Source: Afifellaceae bacterium
Lineage (GTDB): Bacteria; Pseudomonadota; Alphaproteobacteria; Rhizobiales; Afifellaceae
Assembly (NCBI GenBank): GCA_028281235.1
Contig: JANQKG010000047.1
Location: forward strand, 1 to 64,000
Direction of reading: 5' to 3'
Length of the DNA stretch: 64,000 nucleotides
The notes below the pieces were generated by a model, which was not told the origin of the DNA, ran no database searches, and saw only the letters and a list, made by a program, of their open reading frames with translations. Below, in pieces: positions 47,510 through 56,646 of this stretch (the stretch's first letter is position 1; the number at the start of each line of letters is the position of its first letter). A program made the position numbers and the translations under genes.

Positions 47510-49237
47510 ATGCCAGCGTCGAAGGATACCGAACGTCGACTCCATCCCAAGGCTCAGGAGGCGCACGACCTCATGGAGCGCGGCCGGCTCAGCCGCCGCG
47601 AATTCATCCGGGTGGCGGCGCTGGTCGGCGTATCCGCCGGTGCCGCTTATGCGATGGCCGGCCTGCCGGATACGGGTTACGCCCAGGATAGCATGCTTCC
47701 GTTCCCTGACCCGGAAGGTGATCCAGTCGCCGGCGGCATTCTGCGGGTCGGCATGCAGATTCAGAAGATGGAAGACCCGGCGACCTATTCGTGGGTCGAG
47801 ATGTCCAACCAGACCCGCCACATCCTTGAGCATCTCGCCTTCACCACGCCCGACAACGTCACGCGCCCGATGCTCGCGGAACGCTGGGAAGCCTCCGATG
47901 ACCTGACGTCCTGGACCTTCTACCTCCGCCAAGGCGTGATGTGGCACAATGGCGATGAGCTTGTCGCCGACCATATCCGCTGGAATGTCGAGCGCTGGAC
48001 CGACCCCGCACTCGGCTCGTCGAATGTCGGCCTGTCATCGATCTCCGCGCTCGTGGAAGAGGTCGATTCCGGCGAGAAGAACGACGACGGCTCATCGAAG
48101 ATGGTGAAAGTGCTGCGCGACGGCGCCGTTGAAGTCGTCGACAGCCACACCATCCGCTTCAGTCTTTCCAAGCCGGTCCTGTCGTTCCCGGAGGATATGT
48201 ACAATTATCCGACGGCGATCGTGCATCCGTCCTTCCAGGCGCCTTTCTCCGACAATCCGATCGGCACAGGCGCCTACACGCTGACCGAGCTGACTGTCGG
48301 CGACCGCTGCACCCTCAAGCGCTTCGACCAGACCGAAGCCGGCGCGGACTTCAAATATTGGGGCGGCGACGTCTATCTCGACGAGATTCACTACTTCAAT
48401 TTCGACGAGGACAATCAGCTCACCGCCTTCGCCTCCGGCGATGTCGATACCATCTACGAGTTCTCCATCGAGCAGATGGAGCTCGCCAAGGCGCTGGAGG
48501 GCAACATCATCGCGGCGCGCACCGCGCAGACGCTCTGCTGCCGCTTCCAGGTCACGCAGGAGCCCTGGACCGACAAGCGGGTGCGTCAGGCCTTCGTCAA
48601 GGCCGTCGACAATGCCCGTGTGAAGGAGCTTGTCTATCCCGACGGTGGTGATGTTGGCGAGAACCACCACGTCGCTCCGATCCATCCGGAATATTTCGCG
48701 CTGCCGCCGCTGGTGCGTGATGTTGACGGCGCGAAGGCGCTGCTTGCCGAAGCCGGGCAGGAGAACCTCGATGTCACCATCGACGTCGGCAATACCGATG
48801 GCCCGTGGCACCAGACGGTCTGCGAAGCGATCCGCGACCAGGTCGCCGATGCCGGCATCAACCTCAACATCAACGTCATGCCGGCGTCGAAATATTGGGA
48901 GATCTGGGACAGCACGCCCTTTGGCGCCACCGCGTGGACGCACCGTCCGCTCGGCACCATGGTGCTCTCGCTCGGCTACCGCACCGGCGTTCCGTGGAAC
49001 GAGACGCTCTACGCCAATCCGGAATGGGACGCTGCGCTGGACAAGGCGGAATCGCTTCTCGACGTGGAGGAGCGCCGCGCCGCCATGGAGGCCGTGCAGG
49101 GCATCCTGCAGGACGATGCGGTGATGGTGCAGCCGATCTTCCGCCCGGTCTATACGATCGTCGCACCGAGGGTGCACGGCTACCCGGCGCACCCGACCCA
49201 GTATCACCAATACAATAAGGTCTGGGTCGAGAGCTGA
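47510..49237 (+). CDS. ABC transporter substrate-binding protein, dipeptide/oligopeptide (SBP_bac_5) family, Tat-exported
   Basis: This 575-residue receptor belongs to the DppA/OppA-like class. It carries a twin-arginine signal near residues 27-50 (LSRREFIRVAALVGVSAGA), so it is probably exported folded. The mature protein has RHILEHLAF, ERWEASDDLTSWTFYLRQGVMWH in pieces, and IGTGAYTLTE, all family landmarks. Members bind peptides, but also opines, nickel and quaternary amines. Divergence from mttB 2 suggests a betaine-like ligand. The ATG at 47510 is preceded by GGGAGACG. A strong hairpin follows the gene before the permease genes. Confidence 0.9.
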   Translation: MPASKDTERRLHPKAQEAHDLMERGRLSRREFIRVAALVGVSAGAAYAMAGLPDTGYAQDSMLPFPDPEGDPVAGGILRVGMQIQKMEDPATYSWVEMSNQTRHILEHLAFTTPDNVTRPMLAERWEASDDLTSWTFYLRQGVMWHNGDELVADHIRWNVERWTDPALGSSNVGLSSISALVEEVDSGEKNDDGSSKMVKVLRDGAVEVVDSHTIRFSLSKPVLSFPEDMYNYPTAIVHPSFQAPFSDNPIGTGAYTLTELTVGDRCTLKRFDQTEAGADFKYWGGDVYLDEIHYFNFDEDNQLTAFASGDVDTIYEFSIEQMELAKALEGNIIAARTAQTLCCRFQVTQEPWTDKRVRQAFVKAVDNARVKELVYPDGGDVGENHHVAPIHPEYFALPPLVRDVDGAKALLAEAGQENLDVTIDVGNTDGPWHQTVCEAIRDQVADAGINLNINVMPASKYWEIWDSTPFGATAWTHRPLGTMVLSLGYRTGVPWNETLYANPEWDAALDKAESLLDVEERRAAMEAVQGILQDDAVMVQPIFRPVYTIVAPRVHGYPAHPTQYHQYNKVWVES

Positions 49238-49245
49238 TCAAAATG

Positions 49246-49274
49246 AAGGCCCCGGAGCACGCTTCCGGGGCCTT
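49246..49274 (+). terminator. Terminator-like hairpin between binding-protein and permease genes
   Basis: AAGGCCCCGGA, a 7-base loop, then TCCGGGGCCTT gives a perfect 11 bp stem followed by TCTCTT. It starts 9 bp after the stop. As the permease genes follow on the same strand, it is probably a partial terminator or mRNA stabiliser giving excess binding protein. Confidence 0.8.
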
Positions 49275-49364
49275 TCTCTTCCGCACGCACAATAATGACA
49301 ATCACATGCGGGCAATCTTGAACGGGGAGAGGGGGAACCTGCCAAGCGCAGGCAATCAGCAGGC

Positions 49365-50315
49365 ATGTTGAAGCTTATCGGACGCCGTCTGATTCAGATG
49401 GTCCTTATCATCCTGGTGGCGTCGCTGTTGCTCTTCGTCATCTTCGATACACCGCAATTCAAGAAACGACTCGCTGTTCAGGAACTCGGCGGCTTCGCCG
49501 TCTCAGCCCTGTCTGAGGCCGACTACCAGGAATGGTTGGCCAGCCGCGGTCTCGATGTCCCATTCTACCAGCGCTACACCGACTGGATGGGCAACATCCT
49601 GACCGGCGACTTCGGCTTCTCCTACGAGAAGAACACCGAGGTCGGTCCGCTGCTTGCCTCGCGGCTCGCCAATACCGGCATCCTGGCGCTCTGCGTCTTC
49701 GCGCTGATGATCCCCATATCACTGACGCTGGGCGTCCTGTCGGGCATGCGCGAAGGCTCGCCGCTCGACCGAAGTATCACCTTCATATCGGTGTTCACGA
49801 CATCGATTCCGGAAATCGCCACGGCGATCATCCTGACAGTCGTGCTGGCGCTTGGGCTCGGCTGGCTGCCTGCCAAGTCTGCCATGATCCAGGGCTTCGA
49901 CGTGAAGCAGCTCGTCCTGCCGGTGATGACGCTGGTCATCTACGATTTTGGCTACGTCGCGCGTATGACCCGCGCCTCCATGGCGGAGGTGATGACCTCG
50001 CAATATATCCGCACCGCGATTTTGAAGGGCATTCCCTACCGGCGCGTGGTGATGAAGCATGCGCTCAGAAACGCGCTGATCGCACCCTTCACCGTCATCG
50101 TTCTGCAGCTCAACTGGCTCCTGTCGGGCGTCGTCGTGGTGGAGGTCTTCTTCGAGTATGACGGCTTCGGCAAGCTCCTGCTTGAAGCGGCGCTGTTCCC
50201 TGATGTGGAGGTGGTGCAAGCCTGTACCTTGGCCGCGGTGGTGGTCGCGGTGACGTCGCAGATCATCTCTGACGTCGGCTATACGTTCCTCAACCCACGC
50301 ATTCGCTTCTCGTAG
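49365..50315 (+). CDS. ABC transporter permease, DppB-type
   Basis: The 316-residue inner-membrane subunit starts MLKLIGRRLIQMVLIILVASLLLFVIF. It has about six membrane helices and the DppB-type layout with a large periplasmic loop after helix 1. The cytoplasmic EAA-like loop is DFGYVARMTRASMAEVMTSQYI, followed by AILKGIPYRRVVMKHALRNALI, which contacts the ATPase. It precedes the second permease by 12 bp. Confidence 0.93.
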   Translation: MLKLIGRRLIQMVLIILVASLLLFVIFDTPQFKKRLAVQELGGFAVSALSEADYQEWLASRGLDVPFYQRYTDWMGNILTGDFGFSYEKNTEVGPLLASRLANTGILALCVFALMIPISLTLGVLSGMREGSPLDRSITFISVFTTSIPEIATAIILTVVLALGLGWLPAKSAMIQGFDVKQLVLPVMTLVIYDFGYVARMTRASMAEVMTSQYIRTAILKGIPYRRVVMKHALRNALIAPFTVIVLQLNWLLSGVVVVEVFFEYDGFGKLLLEAALFPDVEVVQACTLAAVVVAVTSQIISDVGYTFLNPRIRFS

Positions 50316-50327
50316 GGGGACGGAAAG

Positions 50328-51380
50328 ATGGCTGTCGTAACCGCACCCCCTCCCTCCGTCTCGCTCATGCATCGGCTGAAGAATCCCAAGGCGGCCGTCA
50401 CCATCTTCGTGATCGCCTGGTTGCCGCTGATGCTCTACGTCATGGGCGGCTCGGCCTTGATGGCGGCGATTGAGGACCTGACCGGATTCCGCCCCAATGC
50501 GGACTATATTCTCCTTCCGGCCATTCCCGCCGTGCTGCTGCTCTACGTGATCTGCATATCAGCGTTCCGTGAGAGCGCTATCGCCATCATCGGCGCGACC
50601 CTGGTGTTCTTCTGGTTCTTCATAGCGGTCACCGCGCCCTATTTGCCGCTCCTTGATCCCAACAAGCCGATCGCGCCCTTCGTGCCGCCGTTTACGGCCA
50701 AGAACGACGTGTTCTTCATATTGGGTACCGACTTCAAAGGCCGCGACATGCTCTCGCGCACGCTGTGGGGCTGTCAGCGCGTCCTGGTGTGGGGCGTGTC
50801 GGCGACCTTCGTCGCCTATATCGTCGGCACCGCCTTCGGCCTGATCGCCGGCTACATCTCCGGCTGGTGGGACGAGATCATCTCGTTCCTGGGCAACGTG
50901 ATCCTGTCGTTCCCGGTGATGGTGCTCTTCATCGTCATTCTCAACTATCTCGGGGCCTCCGGTTTCAACATTGTGATCGCGGTGACCTTTGCCTCGGCTC
51001 CGGCGATCATGCGTATCGTCCGCGGCCTGGCACTCGACGTGAAGACGCGCGACTACGTCTTCGCCGCGCAGACACGCGGCGAGTCGGCACTGTGGATCAT
51101 GGTCGTGGAGCTTCTTCCCAATGTGCGCGGCCCGATCATCGTCGATGCCTGCCTCAGGCTCGGCTACACGACCGTCGCCATCACCACGCTGACCTTCCTC
51201 GGCCTCGGCCTGCAGCCGCCGGACCCGGATTGGGGCCTGATGATCAAGGAGAGCGCCAAGACGGCCATGCTGTTCAAGTTCTCCTACATGCTGCTCATCC
51301 CGGCGCTGTCGGTGTCGAGCCTGATCCTCGGCTTCAACCTGATGGCCGACGGCCTTCGCGAAATGAGCATGAGGGACTGA
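50328..51380 (+). CDS. ABC transporter permease, DppC-type
   Basis: This 350-residue membrane subunit pairs with the DppB-type protein. An N-terminal region of several hydrophobic stretches is longer than in a typical ~300-residue DppC. The catalytic core follows: FILGTDFKGRDMLSRTLWG, then ASAPAIMRIVRGLALDVKTRDYVFAA in pieces and ELLPNVRGPIIVDACLRLG. It ends in TGATG, sharing bases with the ATPase start, so translation is coupled. Confidence 0.93.
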   Translation: MAVVTAPPPSVSLMHRLKNPKAAVTIFVIAWLPLMLYVMGGSALMAAIEDLTGFRPNADYILLPAIPAVLLLYVICISAFRESAIAIIGATLVFFWFFIAVTAPYLPLLDPNKPIAPFVPPFTAKNDVFFILGTDFKGRDMLSRTLWGCQRVLVWGVSATFVAYIVGTAFGLIAGYISGWWDEIISFLGNVILSFPVMVLFIVILNYLGASGFNIVIAVTFASAPAIMRIVRGLALDVKTRDYVFAAQTRGESALWIMVVELLPNVRGPIIVDACLRLGYTTVAITTLTFLGLGLQPPDPDWGLMIKESAKTAMLFKFSYMLLIPALSVSSLILGFNLMADGLREMSMRD

Positions 51381-53497
51381 TGTCAGAAGCCGCCACCATG
51401 GAAGCAGTGCAGCCCTCCACCGCCGAGATTCCGGTGCTGGAGTGCCGCAACCTGTGCATCTCGTATTTCACGCGTGCCGGCGAGATACCGGCGGTGGTCG
51501 ACTTCAACATGAAGCTGATGCCCGGCGAGGCGCAGGGCATTGTCGGCGAATCCGGCTGCGGCAAGTCGACCGTCGCCCTCGCCATCATGCAATATATGGG
51601 CAAGAACGGGCGGGTCGTCGGCGGCGAGATCTTGTTCGAAGGCCGCGACATGCGGACCATGAGCGAGGAGGAGCTTCGCCAGATCCGCGGCTCCAAGATC
51701 GCCATGGTCTATCAGGAGCCGATGGCGTCGCTCAATCCGGCCATGACCATCGGCGACCAACTCGCCGAGGTGCCGATCTTCCATGAATCAGTCAGCAAAG
51801 ACGAGGCGCTCTCGCGCGCGGGAAAGATGCTGGAGAGCGTACGGCTGCCCGACCCGGAGCGCATTCTGAGTTCCTACCCGCATCAGATTTCAGGCGGCCA
51901 GCAGCAGCGCGTGGTGATTGCCATGGCGCTTCTGTCCAACCCCAAGCTTCTGCTTCTCGACGAGCCGACCACGGCGCTCGACGTCACCGTGGAAGCCGGC
52001 ATCGTGGAGCTCATCAAGGATATCGCCGCAGAGTTCGGCACGTCCATGATCTACATCTCGCACAATCTCGGGCTGATCCTGGAGACCTGCGACCGCATTA
52101 CGGTCATGTATTCCGGCGAGGCTGTGGAGGTCGGCTCCATCAAGGACGTGTTCGACGCCATGCGCCATCCCTATACGCGTGGCCTCTTCGCCTCTATCCC
52201 GGTGCCGGGCGCCGACAAGAACAGTCATCCGCTTGTCTCCATTCCCGGACAATTGCCGCTGCCGCACCAGCGGCCGCCAGGCTGTAATTTCGGCCCGCGC
52301 TGCGAGTTCTTCGTCAAGGACCGCTGTGATGTCGGCTCCATCCCGATGGTGGAGATCAGCAACGGTTCCCACCATGCCTCGCGCTGCGTGCGCGTTGACG
52401 AGATCGATTGGGATTCCACCATCGGCGCCGGCGATGAATCGGAGCCGACCGTGCCCGGCGACGTCGTGCTCAAGGTCGACGACATGACCAAGCATTACGA
52501 GATCGAGAAGGGCGCGCTTTTCTTCTCCGGTGAGAAGCACACGGTCAAAGCCAACGAGAAGCTCAACTTCGATGCGCGCGAGGCGGAGACCGTCGCCATT
52601 GTCGGCGAATCCGGCTGCGGCAAATCCACCTTCGCCAAAGTGCTGATGGGCCTTGAGACGGCGACCGACGGTTCCGTCGCGCTCGGCAATCTCGACCTTG
52701 CCGAGATGCCTGTCGACCGGCGCGGACCGGAGACGATCTCAAAGCTGCAGATGGTCTTCCAGAACCCCTTCGACACGCTCAATCCGAGCCACACGGTTGG
52801 CGGCCAGATCGCCCGCGTCATCCGCAAGTTCGGTGCGGAGACTGATGAGAAGAAGGTGAAGGCCCGCGTGATGGAGCTGCTCGACATCGTCAAGCTGCCG
52901 CGTGACTTCGCCAAGCGGCGGCCGCGCCAGCTCTCCGGCGGTCAGAAGCAGCGCGTCGGCATTGCCCGCGCCTTTGCCGGCAATCCGTCCGTAGTGATCG
53001 CCGACGAGCCGGTCTCTGCACTTGATGTGTCGGTGCAGGCCGCCGTCACCGAGCTTTTGATGGACATTCAGCGCGAGAACCGCACGACGCTTCTGTTCAT
53101 CAGCCACGATCTCTCGGTCGTGCGCTACCTCGCCGACCGCATCGTGGTGATGTATCTCGGCCAGATCATGGAGCAGGGGACCACCGACGAGATCTTCTCG
53201 CCGCCCTACCACCCCTATACCGAAGCGCTGCTCTCTGCCGTGCCGATCGCCAACACACATGTGAAGAAGCGCAAGGTGCTTCTGACCGGCGAGATTCCAT
53301 CTCCGTCGAACCCGCCGAAGGGCTGCCCGTTCTCCACGCGCTGTCCCTATATGATCGCCGGCACCTGCGACACGATCCCGCCGCCGATGGTGGAGTTCTC
53401 CACGGGGCACCGCATTGCCTGCCATTTACCGCGCGAGGAACTGGCGGCGATGGAGCCGGTGATCCAGATCGAGAAGGAGCCCGCCCGCGTGGCGTGA
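51380..53497 (+). CDS. Fused tandem ABC transporter ATPase (DppD-DppF type)
   Basis: The 705-residue protein carries two complete nucleotide-binding domains in one chain. Each has Walker A GESGCGKST (around residues 56-64 and 408-416). The signature motifs are ISGGQQQR near 172 and LSGGQKQR near 517, with Walker B LLLLDEPTTALD and VVIADEPVSALD. Both halves end in the Cys-rich oligopeptide-transporter C-terminal motif (GCNFGPRCEF...; GCPFSTRCPY...). It powers uptake through the two permeases just upstream. Confidence 0.95.
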   Translation: MSEAATMEAVQPSTAEIPVLECRNLCISYFTRAGEIPAVVDFNMKLMPGEAQGIVGESGCGKSTVALAIMQYMGKNGRVVGGEILFEGRDMRTMSEEELRQIRGSKIAMVYQEPMASLNPAMTIGDQLAEVPIFHESVSKDEALSRAGKMLESVRLPDPERILSSYPHQISGGQQQRVVIAMALLSNPKLLLLDEPTTALDVTVEAGIVELIKDIAAEFGTSMIYISHNLGLILETCDRITVMYSGEAVEVGSIKDVFDAMRHPYTRGLFASIPVPGADKNSHPLVSIPGQLPLPHQRPPGCNFGPRCEFFVKDRCDVGSIPMVEISNGSHHASRCVRVDEIDWDSTIGAGDESEPTVPGDVVLKVDDMTKHYEIEKGALFFSGEKHTVKANEKLNFDAREAETVAIVGESGCGKSTFAKVLMGLETATDGSVALGNLDLAEMPVDRRGPETISKLQMVFQNPFDTLNPSHTVGGQIARVIRKFGAETDEKKVKARVMELLDIVKLPRDFAKRRPRQLSGGQKQRVGIARAFAGNPSVVIADEPVSALDVSVQAAVTELLMDIQRENRTTLLFISHDLSVVRYLADRIVVMYLGQIMEQGTTDEIFSPPYHPYTEALLSAVPIANTHVKKRKVLLTGEIPSPSNPPKGCPFSTRCPYMIAGTCDTIPPPMVEFSTGHRIACHLPREELAAMEPVIQIEKEPARVA

Positions 53498-53529
53498 GCG
53501 GAGGGGCAAGGCGCTCCACCAAACAAAGT

Positions 53530-53605
53530 CGTCATTGCCGGGCTTGACCCGGCAATCCAATCCGCGAGGGTGCAGATGGATGCCCGGATCAAGTCCGGGC
53601 ATGAC
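53530..53605. repeat. Palindromic intergenic repeat (gtcattgccgggc...gcccgggcatgac type)
   Basis: GTCATTGCCGGGCTTGACCCGGCAAT and GCCCGGATCAAGTCCGGGCATGAC form two hairpins in the 133 bp gap before the racemase-like gene. This is a common alphaproteobacterial intergenic repeat. It may weaken read-through from the ABC operon. Confidence 0.65.
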
Positions 53606-53630
53606 GACATCATAGGCCAACCGTCTTGCC

Positions 53631-54743
53631 ATGACCAAAATCGCTTCCATCGACATCACGCGTCACCGCCTGCCGCTCGACCCGCCGTTCTGCCCGAGCT
53701 GGGACTTTCGCCCGCGCAACCATCTCGACGTCACCCTCGTTCGGGTGAGGGACGAGGACGGCCATGAGGGCGTCGGCTCCGGCGACACCATGACCGGCTT
53801 TGCCGGACACGAGCACCTCTTCATCGGCCACGACGCGGCCGACCTGGAGCGCCACAACCGCATCCTCGACAACATCCAGCTTCATTACGGGCGCTGCTGG
53901 CCGCTCGATCTGGCGCTGTGGGACCTCGCCGGCAAGCGCGCCGGCGAGCCGGTCTGGCGCTTGCTCGGTGGGCGAACGGACCGCGTGCCCGCTTATGCGT
54001 CCTCCGGCACGCTACGCGATCCCGGCGGCATGGCCGAGGCAGCCGAGCTTTATCTGGAGCGCCGCTTCCGGGCCTTGAAACTCCGCTTCCATCGCGGCGA
54101 CTGGCGCGACGACATCAAGGCGTTGGAGGCCGTGCGCGCTCGCGTCGGCGACAGATTGGAGCTGATGGTCGATTGTAATCAGGGCTGGCGCATGAGCCAC
54201 GACGACGAGGAGCCGTGGTCGCTTGACGAAGCGCTGATCGTTGCGCGCGAGTTGGAGCGCCTCAACGCCTATTGGATGGAGGAGCCGCTTCACCGCGGCG
54301 ATCGCAAAGGCATGAATGCGCTCCGCCAAGCCACGAGCGTGCGCATCGCTGGCGGCGAGTTCAACCGTGAGCTCTTTGAATACCGCGATCTCATCGAAGA
54401 GGGCTGCCTGGATGTGCTGCAGGCCGACGTGGCGCTGACCGGCGGCATCACCGGTCTAATCCCATACGCCAAGAAGGCGGAGGAGGCGGGTCTGATCGTC
54501 ACGCCGCACACCTGGTCGAACGGCCACGCCTATGTCGCCAACGCGCACTATACCTGTGGGCTCACCAACGCACCGTTCCTGGAATTCCCGTTCGACCCGC
54601 CGGAATGGTCGCTCGAACGCCGCGACTTTATGATGACGGAAACGCAGGACGTGACGGATGACGGAATGATCGTGCTGTCGGAGAAGCCGGGCTTCGGCGT
54701 GGAGCTGGACGAGGAGAAACTGAAGGCGACGCGGATTGGGTGA
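53631..54743 (+). CDS. Mandelate racemase/muconate lactonizing family enzyme
   Basis: The 370-residue enolase-superfamily enzyme would abstract an alpha-proton from a carboxylate substrate. Visible active-site elements are FRALKLRFHRGD (K-x-R), the metal ligands Asp in LMVDCNQGW, Glu in WMEEPLHRGD and Glu in IAGGEFNREL, then VLQADVALTGGITG (Asp) and VTPHTWSNG (His). The Asp-His dyad points to the mandelate racemase subgroup. Betaine epimerases are known in the superfamily, which makes the setting between a transporter and a demethylation module suggestive. The substrate is unknown. Start ATG 53631. Confidence 0.88.
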   Translation: MTKIASIDITRHRLPLDPPFCPSWDFRPRNHLDVTLVRVRDEDGHEGVGSGDTMTGFAGHEHLFIGHDAADLERHNRILDNIQLHYGRCWPLDLALWDLAGKRAGEPVWRLLGGRTDRVPAYASSGTLRDPGGMAEAAELYLERRFRALKLRFHRGDWRDDIKALEAVRARVGDRLELMVDCNQGWRMSHDDEEPWSLDEALIVARELERLNAYWMEEPLHRGDRKGMNALRQATSVRIAGGEFNRELFEYRDLIEEGCLDVLQADVALTGGITGLIPYAKKAEEAGLIVTPHTWSNGHAYVANAHYTCGLTNAPFLEFPFDPPEWSLERRDFMMTETQDVTDDGMIVLSEKPGFGVELDEEKLKATRIG

Positions 54744-54749
54744 CAATCG

Positions 54750-55706
54750 TCAGGCATGTCCCACGCCCTCATGCCGAGCCTTCAGATCAAGCTCCCATGT
54801 TTCGCCGATGAGGTCTTTGCCGAAGGAACGGTGCTCCTCGGTGTCGACGAGCGTGAAGCCGGCCTCCTCATAAAGCCGCCGCGCGGCCGTGAGGTTCGCC
54901 TGCGTCCATAATGTGAGTTTGGCGTAGCCCTTGGCCTTGGCGAAGGCGACGCATTCCGCCACCAGCCGCCGCCCGATGCCGAGGCCGCGCGCGCTCGGTT
55001 CCACATAGAGGAGCCGCAGCTTCGCCACGCGTTTGGATTTTCGCATGGCGAACACGGACCCCACCACGATGCTGTTTCGCTCCGCGATCCAGCCGCGCTC
55101 CCATTGCGGATCGAAGGTCTTGGCAAACTGCGCGAGTATCTCTGAGACGAGCGCCTCGAAGGAAGCATCAAAGCCATATTCCTCCGCATAAAGCACGCCT
55201 TGGCGATGCGCGATCCAGCCGTAATCGCCAATGCCCGGGGCGCGCAGGATGTAATCCGGTTTGGCCGGCTGCCCCCGCGCAAGCAGGTTCTCGATCGTGC
55301 CCAGCGCGCCCATCAATGCAGAGCGATCACGCGCCGAAAGCTCGGCGAGTTTGCCGCGCGCGTCTTCGCTGGACGCCCTGTCGAGCTGCGCATAGGTGTT
55401 CCGGCCGTCAGCGGTGAGCCGGATGTGCGCCTTGCGCAAATCATCCTTGTCGGAATGGCGTTCAACAAGGCCGCTTGTCTCGAAGCGTTTCAGGATGCGG
55501 GAGAGATACCCGGCATCGAGGCCAAGATCGCGTTTCAAGTCGGACGCGGTTGGCCCATCGCGGTGCGCCAGCTCGTAAAGCACGCGCGCCTCGGTGAGCG
55601 AGAACGGACTGGCAAGAAGGGCGTTGCCGAGGAGCCCCGCTTCAACCGTGTAGAAACGGTTGAAGCGGCGAAGCTGTGCGATATCGGCGGCGAGCTGTCC
55701 GGCCAC
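54750..55706 (-). CDS. MarR-type regulator fused to GNAT N-acetyltransferase
   Basis: This 318-residue protein joins an N-terminal MarR winged helix (residues ~10-145; SLTEARVLYELAHRDGPTASDLKRDLG in pieces, LVERHSDKDDLRKAHIRLT) to a C-terminal GNAT domain (~160-310; LYVEPSARGLGIGRRLVAECVAFA, the CoA-binding loop). A GTG at 55706, preceded by GAGGA, matches the family N-terminus (LRRFNRFYT). A perfect palindrome of 10 bp arms lies 38 bp upstream, fitting autoregulation. Ligand and acetyl acceptor are unknown. It is convergent with the racemase-like gene (6 bp apart). Confidence 0.92.
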   Translation of the reverse strand: MAGQLAADIAQLRRFNRFYTVEAGLLGNALLASPFSLTEARVLYELAHRDGPTASDLKRDLGLDAGYLSRILKRFETSGLVERHSDKDDLRKAHIRLTADGRNTYAQLDRASSEDARGKLAELSARDRSALMGALGTIENLLARGQPAKPDYILRAPGIGDYGWIAHRQGVLYAEEYGFDASFEALVSEILAQFAKTFDPQWERGWIAERNSIVVGSVFAMRKSKRVAKLRLLYVEPSARGLGIGRRLVAECVAFAKAKGYAKLTLWTQANLTAARRLYEEAGFTLVDTEEHRSFGKDLIGETWELDLKARHEGVGHA

Positions 55707-55744
55707 GGTCGGTCCTCAATGATCTTCGCTGCGAGCATGTGCAA

Positions 55745-55767
55745 ATTAGTTGACGGAGTCAACTAAT
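55745..55767. promoter_or_regulatory. Perfect palindromic operator for the MarR-GNAT gene
   Basis: ATTAGTTGAC-gga-GTCAACTAAT is a perfect inverted repeat with 10 bp arms in an otherwise GC-rich sequence, 38-61 bp before the GTG start. AGTTGAC half-sites are typical of MarR-family operators. Confidence 0.75.
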
Positions 55768-55799
55768 AGGATGAGGGATGAAAGGGTCACCGCTCACCC

Positions 55800-55870
55800 C
55801 ACCCGAAATTCGCGCACATCGCTTCGCGACGTTTCGAATTTCGACCTCCCCGCAAGGGGGAGGTGGGGAG
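55800..55870. repeat. Palindromic intergenic repeat
   Basis: CCCGAAATTCGCGC...GTTTCGAATTTCGACCTCCCC and CCTCCCCGCAAGGGGGAGG form nested hairpins just beyond the DUF1194 stop. The unit resembles the one at 42020-42083. Confidence 0.55.
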
Positions 55871-55880
55871 CAGATGGCTA

Positions 55881-56585
55881 CTACCGCAAGCTCAGCCGTT
55901 GCTCGTGCTCGATCTCACGGATGAGCTTCAAGATGATCGCGTCGGCGAAGTCGACGTAATCGTCGGCTGTCATGACAAACGCACCGCGCCCTGACATGAC
56001 GTTGTCGCGATACCAGATGTCGAGCTCCGGGTCCTCGTTGAGGATGGCAAGTCCGTTCACGGTGACGCCGCGCGCCCGCGCCATGGCGTTTGCCAAGGGG
56101 ATCAGCACAGCCGTTTCGCGCGGCGGAGTCTCGCGTCCGTCGCCCGACACATCGACGACCTGCCGCGGGGCCGCCAAGCCGTTCCGCTCCAGCTTGCGGA
56201 TCGCCGCAGCGATGCCCGCCCCGATGCCCGTTCCCCCCACCGCACCGCGGCCAAGCCCGCCCATGAAAGCAGCGAAGCGCTCGCTGTCGGCCGGCGTCGC
56301 CAGCACGAACCACTCGCTTTCCCATTTCGGCACGGTCGCATCCGCCCACACGACCACGGCTACGCCGATGCGCCCATTCGGGCCGGAGGCAATTGCGGCC
56401 TTCACGCGATCATCACGGAAGGCGGTGGCGTAGCCCTCCATCTGCAGGGCCCATTCGACGCTGTCGACGGAGCCGGAGGCGTCGATCGCCAGAACCAGCT
56501 CAAGGTCCACGGCTTGGTCTTCGGCCGAGGCGCCTGCGGCCGCAATCAAGAGCGCAGCAAGAAGCGCGATGATGCGAAGGATCAT
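55881..56585 (-). CDS. DUF1194 secreted von Willebrand A-like protein
   Basis: The 234-residue precursor has a signal peptide (MILRIIALLAALLIAAAGASA) and a vWA-like domain. The MIDAS motif is LVLAIDASGSVDSVEW (DxSxS), and GRGAVGGTGIGAGI supplies the conserved Thr. Members are probably periplasmic metal-dependent adhesion or sensing proteins with no known function. The ATG at 56585 directly precedes the signal peptide; the frame continues to 56729 without homology. Confidence 0.85.
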   Translation of the reverse strand: MILRIIALLAALLIAAAGASAEDQAVDLELVLAIDASGSVDSVEWALQMEGYATAFRDDRVKAAIASGPNGRIGVAVVVWADATVPKWESEWFVLATPADSERFAAFMGGLGRGAVGGTGIGAGIAAAIRKLERNGLAAPRQVVDVSGDGRETPPRETAVLIPLANAMARARGVTVNGLAILNEDPELDIWYRDNVMSGRGAFVMTADDYVDFADAIILKLIREIEHEQRLSLR

Positions 56586-56646
56586 GCGCTGAAGTGTAGC
56601 CGGCCACGGCGGTCCGCTGAACACACGGCCGCGCGAGATCGAACCA

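Noticed and set aside
49246-49274. Full transcription terminator splitting the ABC operon
   Set aside because: The following T-run is interrupted (TCTCTT) and essential permease genes follow on the same strand, so partial termination or mRNA protection is more likely.
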